Assembly (NCBI GenBank): GCA_017535125.1
Contig: JAFXUS010000031.1
Span: 1 to 25,517 of the forward strand
Direction of reading: 5' to 3'
Source: Bacteroidales bacterium
Lineage (GTDB): Bacteria > Bacteroidota > Bacteroidia > Bacteroidales > UBA932
Length of the DNA: 25,517 nt
The position numbers were made by a program, and so were the translations under genes. The notes under the pieces were generated by a model that did no database searches, was not told the DNA's origin, and saw nothing but the letters and a program-made list of their open reading frames with translations. Positions 7,781 through 15,118 of the stretch are shown in pieces; position 1 is the stretch's first letter; every line of letters begins with the position of its first letter.

Positions 7781-10180
7781 TTAAATAGTTTGGATGTATT
7801 GCTGAACGAATTCCGTCCGGATCCGCTGCCAGCGGCGCTCCTTCCACATGGCGTGGCCGCAAAGCGGCTCGAAGTGGAACTGCTTGGGTGCACGGACCTG
7901 GTTGTATCCGGCGAAGTTGGTATGGGGCGGACAGGTGGGGTCCTGCAGGCCGAAGGCCATGAAGACGGGGCACTCCACGCGGTCCGTGAAATTCTTGACG
8001 TCGAAGTAGGAGAGCGTCCGGAAGAGTTCCTCCCGGCTGATGCCGGCGGCGTCCGCGGCCTGGAAGACCTCGTGAACCGGCCACCAGACGATACGGGCGT
8101 AGTCGGGATAGTCGCTCAGGAAGGGGACGCTCGGCGCGATGGCGCACACGCGGTGGTCCAGGCTGCCGGCGATCCAGGTGAAGGCGCCGCCCTGGCTGTC
8201 GCCCCAGGCGTAGATGCGCGTCGGGTCGGTCTGCTCCAGCGAGCAGACGAAATCGATGGCACGGACCACGTCGCAGAAGGCGCCGCGGTAGTAGAAATGC
8301 TCCTTGCTGTCCAGCCCGCGGTCGATCCAGCGGGCTTCCGCGTCCTTGAATATTCCCTGCGCGCGCACGCTCACGAGGAACTGGATCTGCTCCGGCTCGG
8401 CGGCGGGGTCGTACCAGTACGGCTCCGCGCCGTAGCCCATGAGCTCCAGCATGACGGGATACTTCCCGGGGGCTGCGGGTACGCAGAGGATGCCGCCCGC
8501 CGTGGCGCCGCCCAGGGACTTGAAGCTGACGCGGTAGGTGTTGCGGTGGCTGTCGGAATGCTCGGGGACGAGCTCCAGCTTCGCGTCCATCGGGACGGAG
8601 GCGAGTTCGGCGAGGGTCTGCTCCCAGAAAGCGTCGAAGTCCGGCTGCTTGTCCTGGGGGCTCTGGATCTGCTCGGGGTTGAAGCCGATGTTGAAGCGCT
8701 GGTGGTCGCCGAGGCGGACCTGGTAGAATCCGGGCTCGCAGTCCAGCTTGAAATTCAGGGTGGCGGGCTTTCCGGGACGGACCTGTGCGGTCCGGGCGGC
8801 GAGCAGGATGGTGTCCTGCGAGCCCATGAGGTCGAGGTCGCGCACCAGCGCGAGGGAGACCTCGCGGCTGCCGGCGGTACGGGAAGCGGCGCGGACGCGC
8901 AGGGTGTGCGGGCCGTTGCCGTAGAACATCCAGCTCTCCGGATCCGGGGCCCAGAGGGTCACGGTGCGGGCGAGCGAGTCGGCGTAGCTGCGGATGACGG
9001 TGATGGTGCTCTCGTCGGAGAGGTACACGCCGTTGAGGCCCTGGGCTTCCTGCGGCGGATCGCCGGCGAGCGCGTCGCCTTCCTGCCAGAACTGGTGGTC
9101 GGGATTCTGCTCAGCGAAGCCGCTCCAGCTCCAGAAGTTGCAGCCCGCGAGGCGGCCGGCTTCGCGGGCGGAGGCGAGCACGCGTCCGAATATATAGGCA
9201 TAGTAGCGGTCGCGCAGCGCCGTGCTGCTGTCGTTGTGCCAGTCGAAGCCGTCGCGCGGGAAGCCGAATTCCTCGATCACGAGGGGCTTCCGCAGGTCGT
9301 AGGCGCGCTCGAGGTGGGCATCGACGTAGGCCGCGGTCTTGCGCAGGGCGGCCTCCAGGGCGGCGTCAGCCGACCCCCCCATAAGTGCCTCTTCCGGAGC
9401 CCAGCTCCAGTTGTAGGGCCAGATATGGATGGTAATGTAGTCGATGTCGGGGCAGTCGTTCAGGCGGGTGAAGAGCTCAATGTCGTCGTTGGAGCCCATG
9501 GCGCCTTCGTTGCCGGTGCTGACCATATGGTTCGGGTCGATGCTCTTGATGAGCCGGGCCGTGCCCTGGACGTAGGCGATGAAGTCTTCGATCCGGGCCG
9601 GGTCGTGGGTGAAGGGACGCGGCTCGTTGCAGATCTGCCAGGCGAAGACGGCGGGGGAGTCCTTGTAGCGCTCGACCACCCGGCGGACGTGCTCCTGGAA
9701 CAGGGCGACGGCCCCGGGATTGGACGCGAACGCCCACATGGAGGACATATAGACGCCGTAGCCCTCGACGGCGGGGTGCGGCTGGCGGCCGGCTCCGGCC
9801 TTCTCCAGCCAGGAGCGGTAGCCGTCCAGGCTCCATTCCCAGGCATTGTTGAGGAAGAGGACGGCGCTCATGCCGCGCTGCTGCAGCTCCCGGAGGACAA
9901 TGTCCAGGCCTTCGAAGTTCTCGTCGGTGGCGAGGATGCGGAGATTGTCGAGACCGAGTCCGTGCAGGGCGTCCAGCTCTGCAGAAAGGCGCTGCGGGTC
10001 GCTGACGGCCAGCTCGGAAGCGTACCAGACGTTGGTGCCGATGTAGTATTGGGGTTCTCCGTTCAGGACGATACGGCCTTCTTCCACCGCATAGAAAGCG
10101 GCTGACTGCCGACAGCTGACAATGCAAACTGCTGACAGTAAGGTGGTTAATAGAATTTTGGCCAGTTTCGTCGGTCTCAC
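7781..10180 (-). CDS. Bimodular lipoprotein: GH5 mannanase-like domain fused to CE7 acetyl esterase
   Basis: This enzyme probably both cleaves and deacetylates beta-mannan at the cell surface. I choose the GTG at 10178-10180 (799 residues, MRPTKLAKILLTTLL..., lipobox IVSC with Cys23), because the longer TTG start at 10210 lies inside the predicted -7 promoter element. Residues about 30-390 are a GH5 (beta/alpha)8 domain of the mannanase type (subfamily 7-like). The acid/base Glu186 is in WQICNEPRP and the nucleophile Glu304 is in VIEEFGFPRDG. Residues about 395-495 form a beta-rich linker region. Residues about 500-799 are an AXE1/CE7 alpha/beta hydrolase: Ser662 in GDSQGG, Asp747 in GLQDPTCPP, His776 in CGHAMW. 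It is the first gene of the leftward operon that continues into SusC-SusD-SusC. The enzyme classes are clear from motifs. Mannan as substrate is inferred from the subfamily resemblance and the divergent epimerase. Confidence 0.9.
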   Translation of the reverse strand: MRPTKLAKILLTTLLSAVCIVSCRQSAAFYAVEEGRIVLNGEPQYYIGTNVWYASELAVSDPQRLSAELDALHGLGLDNLRILATDENFEGLDIVLRELQQRGMSAVLFLNNAWEWSLDGYRSWLEKAGAGRQPHPAVEGYGVYMSSMWAFASNPGAVALFQEHVRRVVERYKDSPAVFAWQICNEPRPFTHDPARIEDFIAYVQGTARLIKSIDPNHMVSTGNEGAMGSNDDIELFTRLNDCPDIDYITIHIWPYNWSWAPEEALMGGSADAALEAALRKTAAYVDAHLERAYDLRKPLVIEEFGFPRDGFDWHNDSSTALRDRYYAYIFGRVLASAREAGRLAGCNFWSWSGFAEQNPDHQFWQEGDALAGDPPQEAQGLNGVYLSDESTITVIRSYADSLARTVTLWAPDPESWMFYGNGPHTLRVRAASRTAGSREVSLALVRDLDLMGSQDTILLAARTAQVRPGKPATLNFKLDCEPGFYQVRLGDHQRFNIGFNPEQIQSPQDKQPDFDAFWEQTLAELASVPMDAKLELVPEHSDSHRNTYRVSFKSLGGATAGGILCVPAAPGKYPVMLELMGYGAEPYWYDPAAEPEQIQFLVSVRAQGIFKDAEARWIDRGLDSKEHFYYRGAFCDVVRAIDFVCSLEQTDPTRIYAWGDSQGGAFTWIAGSLDHRVCAIAPSVPFLSDYPDYARIVWWPVHEVFQAADAAGISREELFRTLSYFDVKNFTDRVECPVFMAFGLQDPTCPPHTNFAGYNQVRAPKQFHFEPLCGHAMWKERRWQRIRTEFVQQYIQTI

Positions 10181-10232
10181 GCGCGTGTGGTTGTGTGATA
10201 TCGACAGCAAAATTATGTAGTTGTCGCGCGTG
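10180..10232. repeat. Pair of CGCGCGTG direct repeats around the GH5-CE7 promoter
   Basis: The octamer CGCGCGTG occurs at 10180-10187 and again at 10225-10232, with the same orientation and 45 bases apart. The first copy sits inside the palindrome CACGCGCGTG that covers the chosen start codon. The second lies in the spacer between the -33 and -7 elements. The flanks also resemble each other loosely (GTTGT near both). Such spaced repeats suit an AraC-type regulator, whose gene is next door, but binding is inference only. Confidence 0.35.
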
Positions 10233-10239
10233 AAACAAG
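10208..10239 (-). promoter_or_regulatory. Bacteroidetes-type promoter of the GH5-CE7/SusCD operon
   Basis: Reading leftward, the -7 element TAATTTTG occupies 10208-10215 and a -33-like CTTG occupies 10236-10239, with a 20-base spacer. Transcription would start close to 10201, leaving a short leader before the GTG at 10180. The -33 box matches TTTG in three of four positions. The 8-base palindrome AAGTACTT at 10237-10244 overlaps the -33 box and could be an operator half. Confidence 0.6.
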
Positions 10240-10271
10240 TACTTATTTGTCAAATATCGCAAAGAAAATGC

Positions 10272-11147
10272 TCAAACTATTACTTTCTTTTTCTTGTAGA
10301 TCTGGCGGAAATCGCGCGGGGAGACGCCGCGCTTGGCCTTGAAGATGCGGTTGAAATTGGACAGGTTGTTGAATCCGCAGGCGTAGCAGATCTCGGAAAT
10401 GTTCTGCGAAGTGTCCACCAGGGCGCGGGCGGCGTGGCCCAGGCGGATGTCGATCAGGTAGGTGGAGAAGGTCCGGTTGGTGTGCTGCTTGAAGAAGCGG
10501 CTGAAGGAGCTGGGACTCATGCTCACCAGGTCCGCCATCATCTCGAGGGTCAGGGTCTCGGCGTAGTGTGCGTTGATGTACTCCTTGACCTTCAGGATGC
10601 GGCGGCTCTCCCGGTCCCTGGGCGCATGTGCGAACGAGCTGCTGGCCAGGATCTTATAGTCGGATTCCGAGAGTTCATAGAGGAGCTGCAGGCAGTTGAT
10701 GAACTGCTGGAAGGAGTCGGGTTCCGTGGCCAGGGTGTCGAGCCGGTGATAGACTTTCATGATGACCTCGAAGGGGAAGGAAACCCCGTGCGCGGCCTTC
10801 TCGAGCATTTTCTGGATGCTGGCGAACTGGTTCTTGTTCAACAGGTCGTTGCTGAACAGCTCGGACGAGAACTGGATGGTGATTTCGCGGATGTCCTCCG
10901 CGTGGCAGTTGCCCTGCTCCCAGACGTGTTCCAGGTTTTCGCCGGCGATCAGGACAAGGTCCAGTGTCCCGATCTCCTCCACGTTGTCGCCCACGATGCG
11001 GCGCACGCCCTGCCCGTTCTGGACGAAATTCAGCTCGAATTCGCGGTGCTGGTGCAGCGGATAGTCGAATACTTTCTTGTGCCGCTCCACGATGTAGAAG
11101 CAGTCGCGCTGGGAGAGACCGGTGATCTCGGATAAAACGGTGGACAT
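10272..11147 (-). CDS. AraC-family transcriptional regulator
   Basis: This is a DNA-binding activator with 291 residues. Residues about 15-95 form a cupin-like sensor (HQHREFELNFVQNGQGVRR, then DLVLIAGENLEHVW). Residues about 185-285 form the double helix-turn-helix AraC domain. The first HTH is near TLEMMADLVSMSPSSFSRFF; the second carries the conserved ISEICYACGFNNLSNFNRIFK and ends with the signature GVSPRDFRQIYKKK. It is read in the same direction as the GH5-CE7 operon, which begins 91 bases after its stop, and diverges from the epimerase operon. That position suggests it controls both units, perhaps sensing a manno-oligosaccharide. The family is certain; the effector and targets are inferred. 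Most Bacteroidetes PULs use hybrid two-component systems or SusR/ECF pairs, so AraC control of a PUL is a less common arrangement. Confidence 0.95.
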   Translation of the reverse strand: MSTVLSEITGLSQRDCFYIVERHKKVFDYPLHQHREFELNFVQNGQGVRRIVGDNVEEIGTLDLVLIAGENLEHVWEQGNCHAEDIREITIQFSSELFSNDLLNKNQFASIQKMLEKAAHGVSFPFEVIMKVYHRLDTLATEPDSFQQFINCLQLLYELSESDYKILASSSFAHAPRDRESRRILKVKEYINAHYAETLTLEMMADLVSMSPSSFSRFFKQHTNRTFSTYLIDIRLGHAARALVDTSQNISEICYACGFNNLSNFNRIFKAKRGVSPRDFRQIYKKKKVIV

Positions 11148-11163
11148 ATCTGGTGCTTTTTCG

Positions 11164-11171
11164 CAAATATA
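11164..11171 (-). promoter_or_regulatory. -7 element upstream of the AraC-family gene
   Basis: Reading leftward, TATATTTG at 11164-11171 fits the Bacteroidetes -7 consensus TAnnTTTG and lies 16 bases before the ATG at 11147. No good -33 TTTG is visible at the expected distance, so this is a partial promoter match. Confidence 0.45.
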
Positions 11172-11230
11172 GGATAATCTTTCGAAAATGATACTTTTTT
11201 ATCAATTATTTTGCATCGTTGTTCCCGACG

Positions 11231-11261
11231 TTCCCGGGAAAGATACAAATGTTTATCTTTG
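11231..11261 (+). promoter_or_regulatory. Promoter and palindromic operator candidate of the epimerase operon
   Basis: The -7 element TATCTTTG lies at 11254-11261, 18 bases before the ATG at 11280. No clear TTTG -33 box is present at the expected distance. Instead the perfect palindrome TTCCCGGGAA sits at 11231-11240, preceded by a second TTCCCG at 11222-11227. This fits a weak promoter that depends on a bound activator. The -7 match also rules out the longer start at 11211, because transcription would begin downstream of it. Confidence 0.55.
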
Positions 11262-11279
11262 AGCAAACTAAGCCAATTC

Positions 11280-12449
11280 ATGGACTTTCCGGCATTCAAA
11301 ACAGCGCTTGAACGCGAGCTGACGGGGGATATCCTTCCGTTCTGGCTGGACCGTATGCACGATCCGGCGCGGGGCTGGTACGGCCGCATCGACGGCGAAG
11401 GCCGTCTGTTGCCGGACGCGCCCCGCGGGGCCGTGCTCAACGCGCGCCTGCTGTGGACTTTTTCCGCCGCATGGCGGATTACGGGCCGGCCGGCGTATCG
11501 CGCCGCGGCGCTGCATGCCTACCGGGAGATCCGCGACCGTTTCGTGGACCGGAACCTGGGCGGCGTGTTCTGGAGCCTGGATGCTTCCGGCAAGCCGCTG
11601 GACGACAAGAAGCAGTTCTACGCCATCGCATTCGCGATTTACGGTCTGGCCGAGTACCATCGGGCCGGCGGCGACCGGAAGGCGCTGGACCTGGCGGTGC
11701 GGCTCTTCCGCGACATCGAGGCGCACAGCTTCTCCGGCGACGGCTATCTGGAGGCCTGCACGCGCGACTGGCAGCCCATCGCGGACATGCGCTTGTCGGA
11801 GAAGGACCGCAATGACGCTTTCACGATGAATACGCACCTGCACGTCCTCGAGGGCTACACCGCACTCTACCGCGTCTGGAAGGACGCAGGGCTGCGGGAG
11901 CGGCTGGCGGGGCTGGTGAATATCTTCCTGGACCGGATTGTCCGTCCCGACGGCCACCTGGGCCTGTTTTTCGACACGCAGTGGCGTTCCCAGTCGGACC
12001 TGGTTTCCTACGGGCACGACATCGAAGCGTCCTGGCTGCTGGAAGAGGCGGCCGACCTGCTGGACGACCCGGACCTGTCCGCCCGGACCTCCGCGGCCTG
12101 CCGGCGCATTGCTGCCGCTTCGCTCGAAGGATGGACGGCCGGGCAGGGGATGATCTACGAATTCGACCCTGCCACGGGACGGCGCGACGCCGACCGCCAC
12201 TGGTGGGTGCAGGCGGAGACCGTGGTCGGCTGCTGGAACCGTTTCCAGCGCGACGGCGACCCGGCCTGGGCCGAGCGGGCGCTGGACAGCTGGGATTTCA
12301 TCTGCCGGGAGCTCGTCTGCCCGGACGGGGAATGGTATTGGAGCGTGCGCGCGGATGGAACGCCGAACGTCACGGACGACCGCGCCGGCTTCTGGAAATG
12401 CCCGTACCACAACGGGCGCATGTGCATGGAATTAATCGAAAGAATATGA
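11280..12449 (+). CDS. Cellobiose/mannobiose 2-epimerase (AGE family)
   Basis: This cytoplasmic (alpha/alpha)6-barrel enzyme converts the reducing-end glucose of cellobiose to mannose, or in mannan pathways beta-1,4-mannobiose to mannosyl-glucose. It has 389 residues from the ATG at 11280; an upstream ATG at 11211 precedes the promoter element and is rejected. There is no signal peptide. Family landmarks are NARLLWTFSAAW (Arg56), FTMNTHLHVLEGYTALYR, the GHDIEASWL motif (His246, Glu249), HWWVQAE (Trp308-309, Glu312) and FWKCPYHNGRMC (His377), which correspond to the catalytic His and Glu residues known for this family. Its stop overlaps the next gene's ATG (ATGA). In Bacteroides fragilis this enzyme works with a GH26 mannanase and a GH130 mannosylglucose phosphorylase, which supports a mannan locus here. 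Confidence 0.93.
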   Translation: MDFPAFKTALERELTGDILPFWLDRMHDPARGWYGRIDGEGRLLPDAPRGAVLNARLLWTFSAAWRITGRPAYRAAALHAYREIRDRFVDRNLGGVFWSLDASGKPLDDKKQFYAIAFAIYGLAEYHRAGGDRKALDLAVRLFRDIEAHSFSGDGYLEACTRDWQPIADMRLSEKDRNDAFTMNTHLHVLEGYTALYRVWKDAGLRERLAGLVNIFLDRIVRPDGHLGLFFDTQWRSQSDLVSYGHDIEASWLLEEAADLLDDPDLSARTSAACRRIAAASLEGWTAGQGMIYEFDPATGRRDADRHWWVQAETVVGCWNRFQRDGDPAWAERALDSWDFICRELVCPDGEWYWSVRADGTPNVTDDRAGFWKCPYHNGRMCMELIERI

Positions 12450-13891
12450 GAAAGTTATTGATGGTCGTGGCGGCGCTGGCCCTGTGCCTGAGCGCGTCCG
12501 CCAGCTTGGCGCTCCGTCAGCCGTGCAGCGACGGCATGGTCCTTCAGCAGCAGTCCCTCGCGAAGGTCTGGGGCAAGGCGGATCCTGGCAGCAAGGTGAC
12601 GGTCGTCCCGTCCTGGGACAGGAAGAAATACACCGCCCGGGCGGATGCGGACGGCTTCTGGGAACTCGCCGTGCAGACGCCGGCGGCCTCGTACGAGCTC
12701 CGCACTCTGACGGTGAAATCCGGCTCCGACCAGCTCGTCATCCGCGACGTGCTGATCGGCGAGGTGTGGCTGGCTTCCGGTCAGAGCAACATGGAAATGC
12801 CGATCCGCGGCTTCTCCGCCTGCCCGGTGGAGGGCGCGGCGGACGTGCTGACGGCTGCGCCCCTGCGCGACCGCGTGCGTATGTTCAAGGTGCCGCGCAC
12901 CCGCAGCTTCGAGCCGGTGGCCGAGATTGAGGGGGAATGGTGGCGTGCCGATGCATCCACGGTCGCGGAAATGAGCGCCACGGCATTCTTCTTCGCCCGC
13001 AAGGTCAATGAGGTGCTGGATATCCCTGTCGGCATCATTTTCAGCGCCTTCGGCGGCTCCATGGTGGAGAGCTGGCTGCCGGAGGAGGTGGTGAAGACCT
13101 ATCCCGACATCGCTTCCGACCGCGCTTCCATCGAGGCGCTGCAGGCCGACTACCTCAGCCCGTACATGATGTACAACGCGATGATCTGCCCGATCAAGGG
13201 TTATACCATCCGCGGCATCATCTGGTATCAGGGCTGCTCGAACGTCGGCAAGCACGATACCTATGCCGACCGCCTGGCCCGCATGGTGGAAATCTGGCGC
13301 GCGGCGTGGAACGATACGGACGCCCGCATCCCGTTCTACGAAGTGGAGATCGCGCCGTACATCTACGGCGGGGACGGCTTCGACGGCGCCCGGCTGCGCT
13401 TTTCCCAGCATCAGGCCGCGAAGCAGATCCCGAACGCCGGCATCGTCGTGACCAACGACCTGGTCTATCCTTACGAGTGGGACCAGATCCATCCCGCGCA
13501 GAAGCGGCAGGTGGGGGAGCGCCTGGCCTACCTGGCCCTGCACCGGGACTACGGCTATGAGCGCGTGGCCTGCGATTCGCCGGAGGCGGTCCGCGCCACC
13601 CGCATGGCGGCCGGCCCCTGGGCGCAGCCCGGCACGGTAAGCGTCGAGTTGACGGACTGCCAGGACGGGCTGGACCGCTGGCGCGGTATCGAAGGGCTGG
13701 AGGTCGCCGGTGAGGACGGCGTCTTCCATCCGGTGGAGGAAGCCCGCGCCTTTGGCGGCTGGCTGATGGTACGCAGCGAGGCCGTTCCGGAGCCCCGCAC
13801 GGTCCGCTACGGCTGGGGTGACTTCGCTCCCGGCAACCTCCACAGCGTCGCCGGCCTGCCCCTCGCTCCCTTTGAATTGACGGTGGAGTAA
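12446..13891 (+). CDS. SASA-family (sialate O-acetylesterase-like) SGNH esterase
   Basis: This is a secreted carbohydrate O-acetylesterase of 481 residues. The start codon is chosen from the ATGA overlap with the epimerase, and a signal peptide follows (MRKLLMVVAALALCLSASASLA). Residues about 22-100 form a beta-sandwich typical of the family (LRQPCSDGMVLQQQ...VWGKADPGSKVTV). The SGNH esterase domain carries Ser114 in LASGQSNMEMP, the oxyanion region FGGS at 202-205, WYQGCSN with Asn266, and the Asp-x-x-His pair in WDQIHPAQK (Asp346, His349). The name sialate acetylesterase is historical. Beside a mannanase and an epimerase it more likely removes acetyl groups from mannan or another hemicellulose. 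It would complement the CE7 domain encoded divergently. Confidence 0.92.
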   Translation: MRKLLMVVAALALCLSASASLALRQPCSDGMVLQQQSLAKVWGKADPGSKVTVVPSWDRKKYTARADADGFWELAVQTPAASYELRTLTVKSGSDQLVIRDVLIGEVWLASGQSNMEMPIRGFSACPVEGAADVLTAAPLRDRVRMFKVPRTRSFEPVAEIEGEWWRADASTVAEMSATAFFFARKVNEVLDIPVGIIFSAFGGSMVESWLPEEVVKTYPDIASDRASIEALQADYLSPYMMYNAMICPIKGYTIRGIIWYQGCSNVGKHDTYADRLARMVEIWRAAWNDTDARIPFYEVEIAPYIYGGDGFDGARLRFSQHQAAKQIPNAGIVVTNDLVYPYEWDQIHPAQKRQVGERLAYLALHRDYGYERVACDSPEAVRATRMAAGPWAQPGTVSVELTDCQDGLDRWRGIEGLEVAGEDGVFHPVEEARAFGGWLMVRSEAVPEPRTVRYGWGDFAPGNLHSVAGLPLAPFELTVE

Positions 13892-13898
13892 AAAATAA

Positions 13899-13929
13899 TT
13901 TGGAGAATAAAAAAATATGCGTACCTTTG
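13899..13929 (+). promoter_or_regulatory. Promoter of tRNA-Glu
   Basis: A -33 TTTG at 13899-13902 and a -7 TACCTTTG at 13922-13929 are separated by 19 bases, a textbook Bacteroidetes primary sigma-factor promoter. It lies immediately after the esterase stop and gives the tRNA its own transcription start about 5-6 bases before the mature 5' end. Confidence 0.85.
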
Positions 13930-13940
13930 CACTCCCAACT

Positions 13941-14015
13941 GCTGGGTTCGTATAACGGTTAGTACTCGAGATTCTCAATCTCGCAATAGGAGTTCGATTC
14001 TCCTACCCAGTACCA
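13941..14015 (+). tRNA. tRNA-Glu (anticodon CTC)
   Basis: The sequence folds as a cloverleaf. The acceptor stem GCTGGGT pairs with ACCCAGT (G-U at the first pair). The D arm is GTAT/GTAC. The anticodon stem CGAGA/TCTCG holds the loop TTCTCAA with anticodon CTC, reading GAG. The variable loop is four bases and the T arm is AGGAG-TTCGATT-CTCCT. Discriminator A and an encoded CCA follow. It has a dedicated promoter upstream and a strong terminator that begins at its CCA end. Confidence 0.96.
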
Positions 14016-14048
14016 AAAAGGCCTCTGTCCATCGACAGAGGCCTTTTT
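14015..14048. terminator. Bidirectional intrinsic terminator
   Basis: AAAAAGGCCTCTGTC at 14015-14029 is the exact reverse complement of 14034-14048, with a four-base loop CATC. The stem has A and T tracts on either side, so it can end the tRNA-Glu transcript rightward and the NamZ-like operon leftward. Confidence 0.93.
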
Positions 14049-14050
14049 GC

Positions 14051-15115
14051 TTATTTCATCCGGTAGGGCGCGTCGGCGTAGAGGACGTAACGCTTGGCCT
14101 TCCGTATCCACTTCTGCTCCTCAAGCTTGACGTGCTCCTGCACCACGTCGAAGGTCAGGCGCCCGCGCAGGTATTCCTCGATCACCGGATCCGCCACCTT
14201 CACGAAGAGCGAGTCGAAGAGCTCGAACTGCGAATAGCGTTCCGACAGGAAGTGCATCAGCTGGAGCGTGTGCAGCAGCGAATGATACTGCGCGCCCGGC
14301 TGGAGCATGATCTGATAGCCGTAGCAGCGCTCGCCGGCATAGCGGCCGGCGGCCGGGGTGAAGGAACAGGGGCGCATCATCACGCCGGGCGGCGTGGGCA
14401 GGAAGCGGACGTCGCCGCTCTTGATGAAGGGTGCGCCGAAATACTCGTACGGCCGGGCCGTGCCGATGGCGGGCGTGATGGAGGTATTGTTCCACAGGCC
14501 GCCGCCGGGGTACATCTCGCAGGTGAACATGCCCGGGATGTCGGAGGCCGGCGCAATGGTCCAGGGAAGCAGGTCCTTGCCGACGTCGGATACGAAGGCG
14601 GAGATGATGTGCAGGGGGAATTTCGCTCCGATCTCACTGCACCAGAGGTGGCAGAGCTCGCCCAGCGTGAGACCGTGCCGGTGCGCCACCTTGGGCGTCC
14701 AGATGTCGGACTCCACGGCGGGCATGGTCCCTTCGACCACGCGGCCGGCCGGGTTGATGTGGTCGATCACGAAGATGGACGGGCTTTCGTCCATCCGGGC
14801 GCACATCGACAGCAGCCGCATCACGTCGCGCGTGTAGTTGAAGTAGCGCGTGCCGACGTCCTGGATCTCCACCACCACGGCATCCAGCCCTTCCAGCTCG
14901 TCGGCGGAGAAGTCGATGTGGTTGGTGTCGGGCGTCAGCTCGGTATCGCGCGGGCTGAAGATGCGCTCGAGGTTCCCGCGTTCGCGGAAAATGTCATACA
15001 GGTAGCGCCCGCGGTGCGGGTCCCAGCAGTTCTGCGTGCAGAAGCAGGCGACCCGTCCCTCGCGCAGGCTCCTGTCGAGCTGCTCGTCGATCGGGGTGGT
15101 GCGGAAGGAGAACAT
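14051..15115 (-). CDS. NamZ-like DUF1343 protein (GH171 exo-N-acetylmuramidase family), no signal peptide
   Basis: This 354-residue protein belongs to the DUF1343/NamZ family, whose characterised members remove N-acetylmuramic acid from the non-reducing end of peptidoglycan fragments. Family landmarks are GLDAVVVEIQDVGTRYFNYTRDVMRLL, FVIDHINPAGRVVEGTM, VAHRHGLTLGELC, and the strongly conserved MYPGGGLWNNTSITPAIGTARPYEYFGAPFI near the C-terminal half. Most relatives are about 400 residues or longer and exported, whereas this one starts MFSFRTTPIDEQLDRSL with no signal peptide. It is therefore probably cytoplasmic, acting on imported or recycled muropeptides. It begins three bases after the stop of the upstream hexosamine-phosphate mutase gene, so the two are co-transcribed, which fits amino-sugar recycling. 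The family call is good; activity and location are inferred. Confidence 0.85.
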   Translation of the reverse strand: MFSFRTTPIDEQLDRSLREGRVACFCTQNCWDPHRGRYLYDIFRERGNLERIFSPRDTELTPDTNHIDFSADELEGLDAVVVEIQDVGTRYFNYTRDVMRLLSMCARMDESPSIFVIDHINPAGRVVEGTMPAVESDIWTPKVAHRHGLTLGELCHLWCSEIGAKFPLHIISAFVSDVGKDLLPWTIAPASDIPGMFTCEMYPGGGLWNNTSITPAIGTARPYEYFGAPFIKSGDVRFLPTPPGVMMRPCSFTPAAGRYAGERCYGYQIMLQPGAQYHSLLHTLQLMHFLSERYSQFELFDSLFVKVADPVIEEYLRGRLTFDVVQEHVKLEEQKWIRKAKRYVLYADAPYRMK

Positions 15116-15118
15116 GGT

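Noticed and set aside
7781..10210. TTG start for the GH5-CE7 gene giving 809 residues
   Set aside because: The TTG falls inside the predicted -7 promoter element and adds a polar extension before the lipoprotein signal; the GTG at 10180 gives a normal signal peptide.
12455..13978. Leftward open frame of 507 codons opposite the SASA esterase
   Set aside because: It overlaps the tRNA-Glu promoter and gene and is the antisense of a motif-complete esterase.
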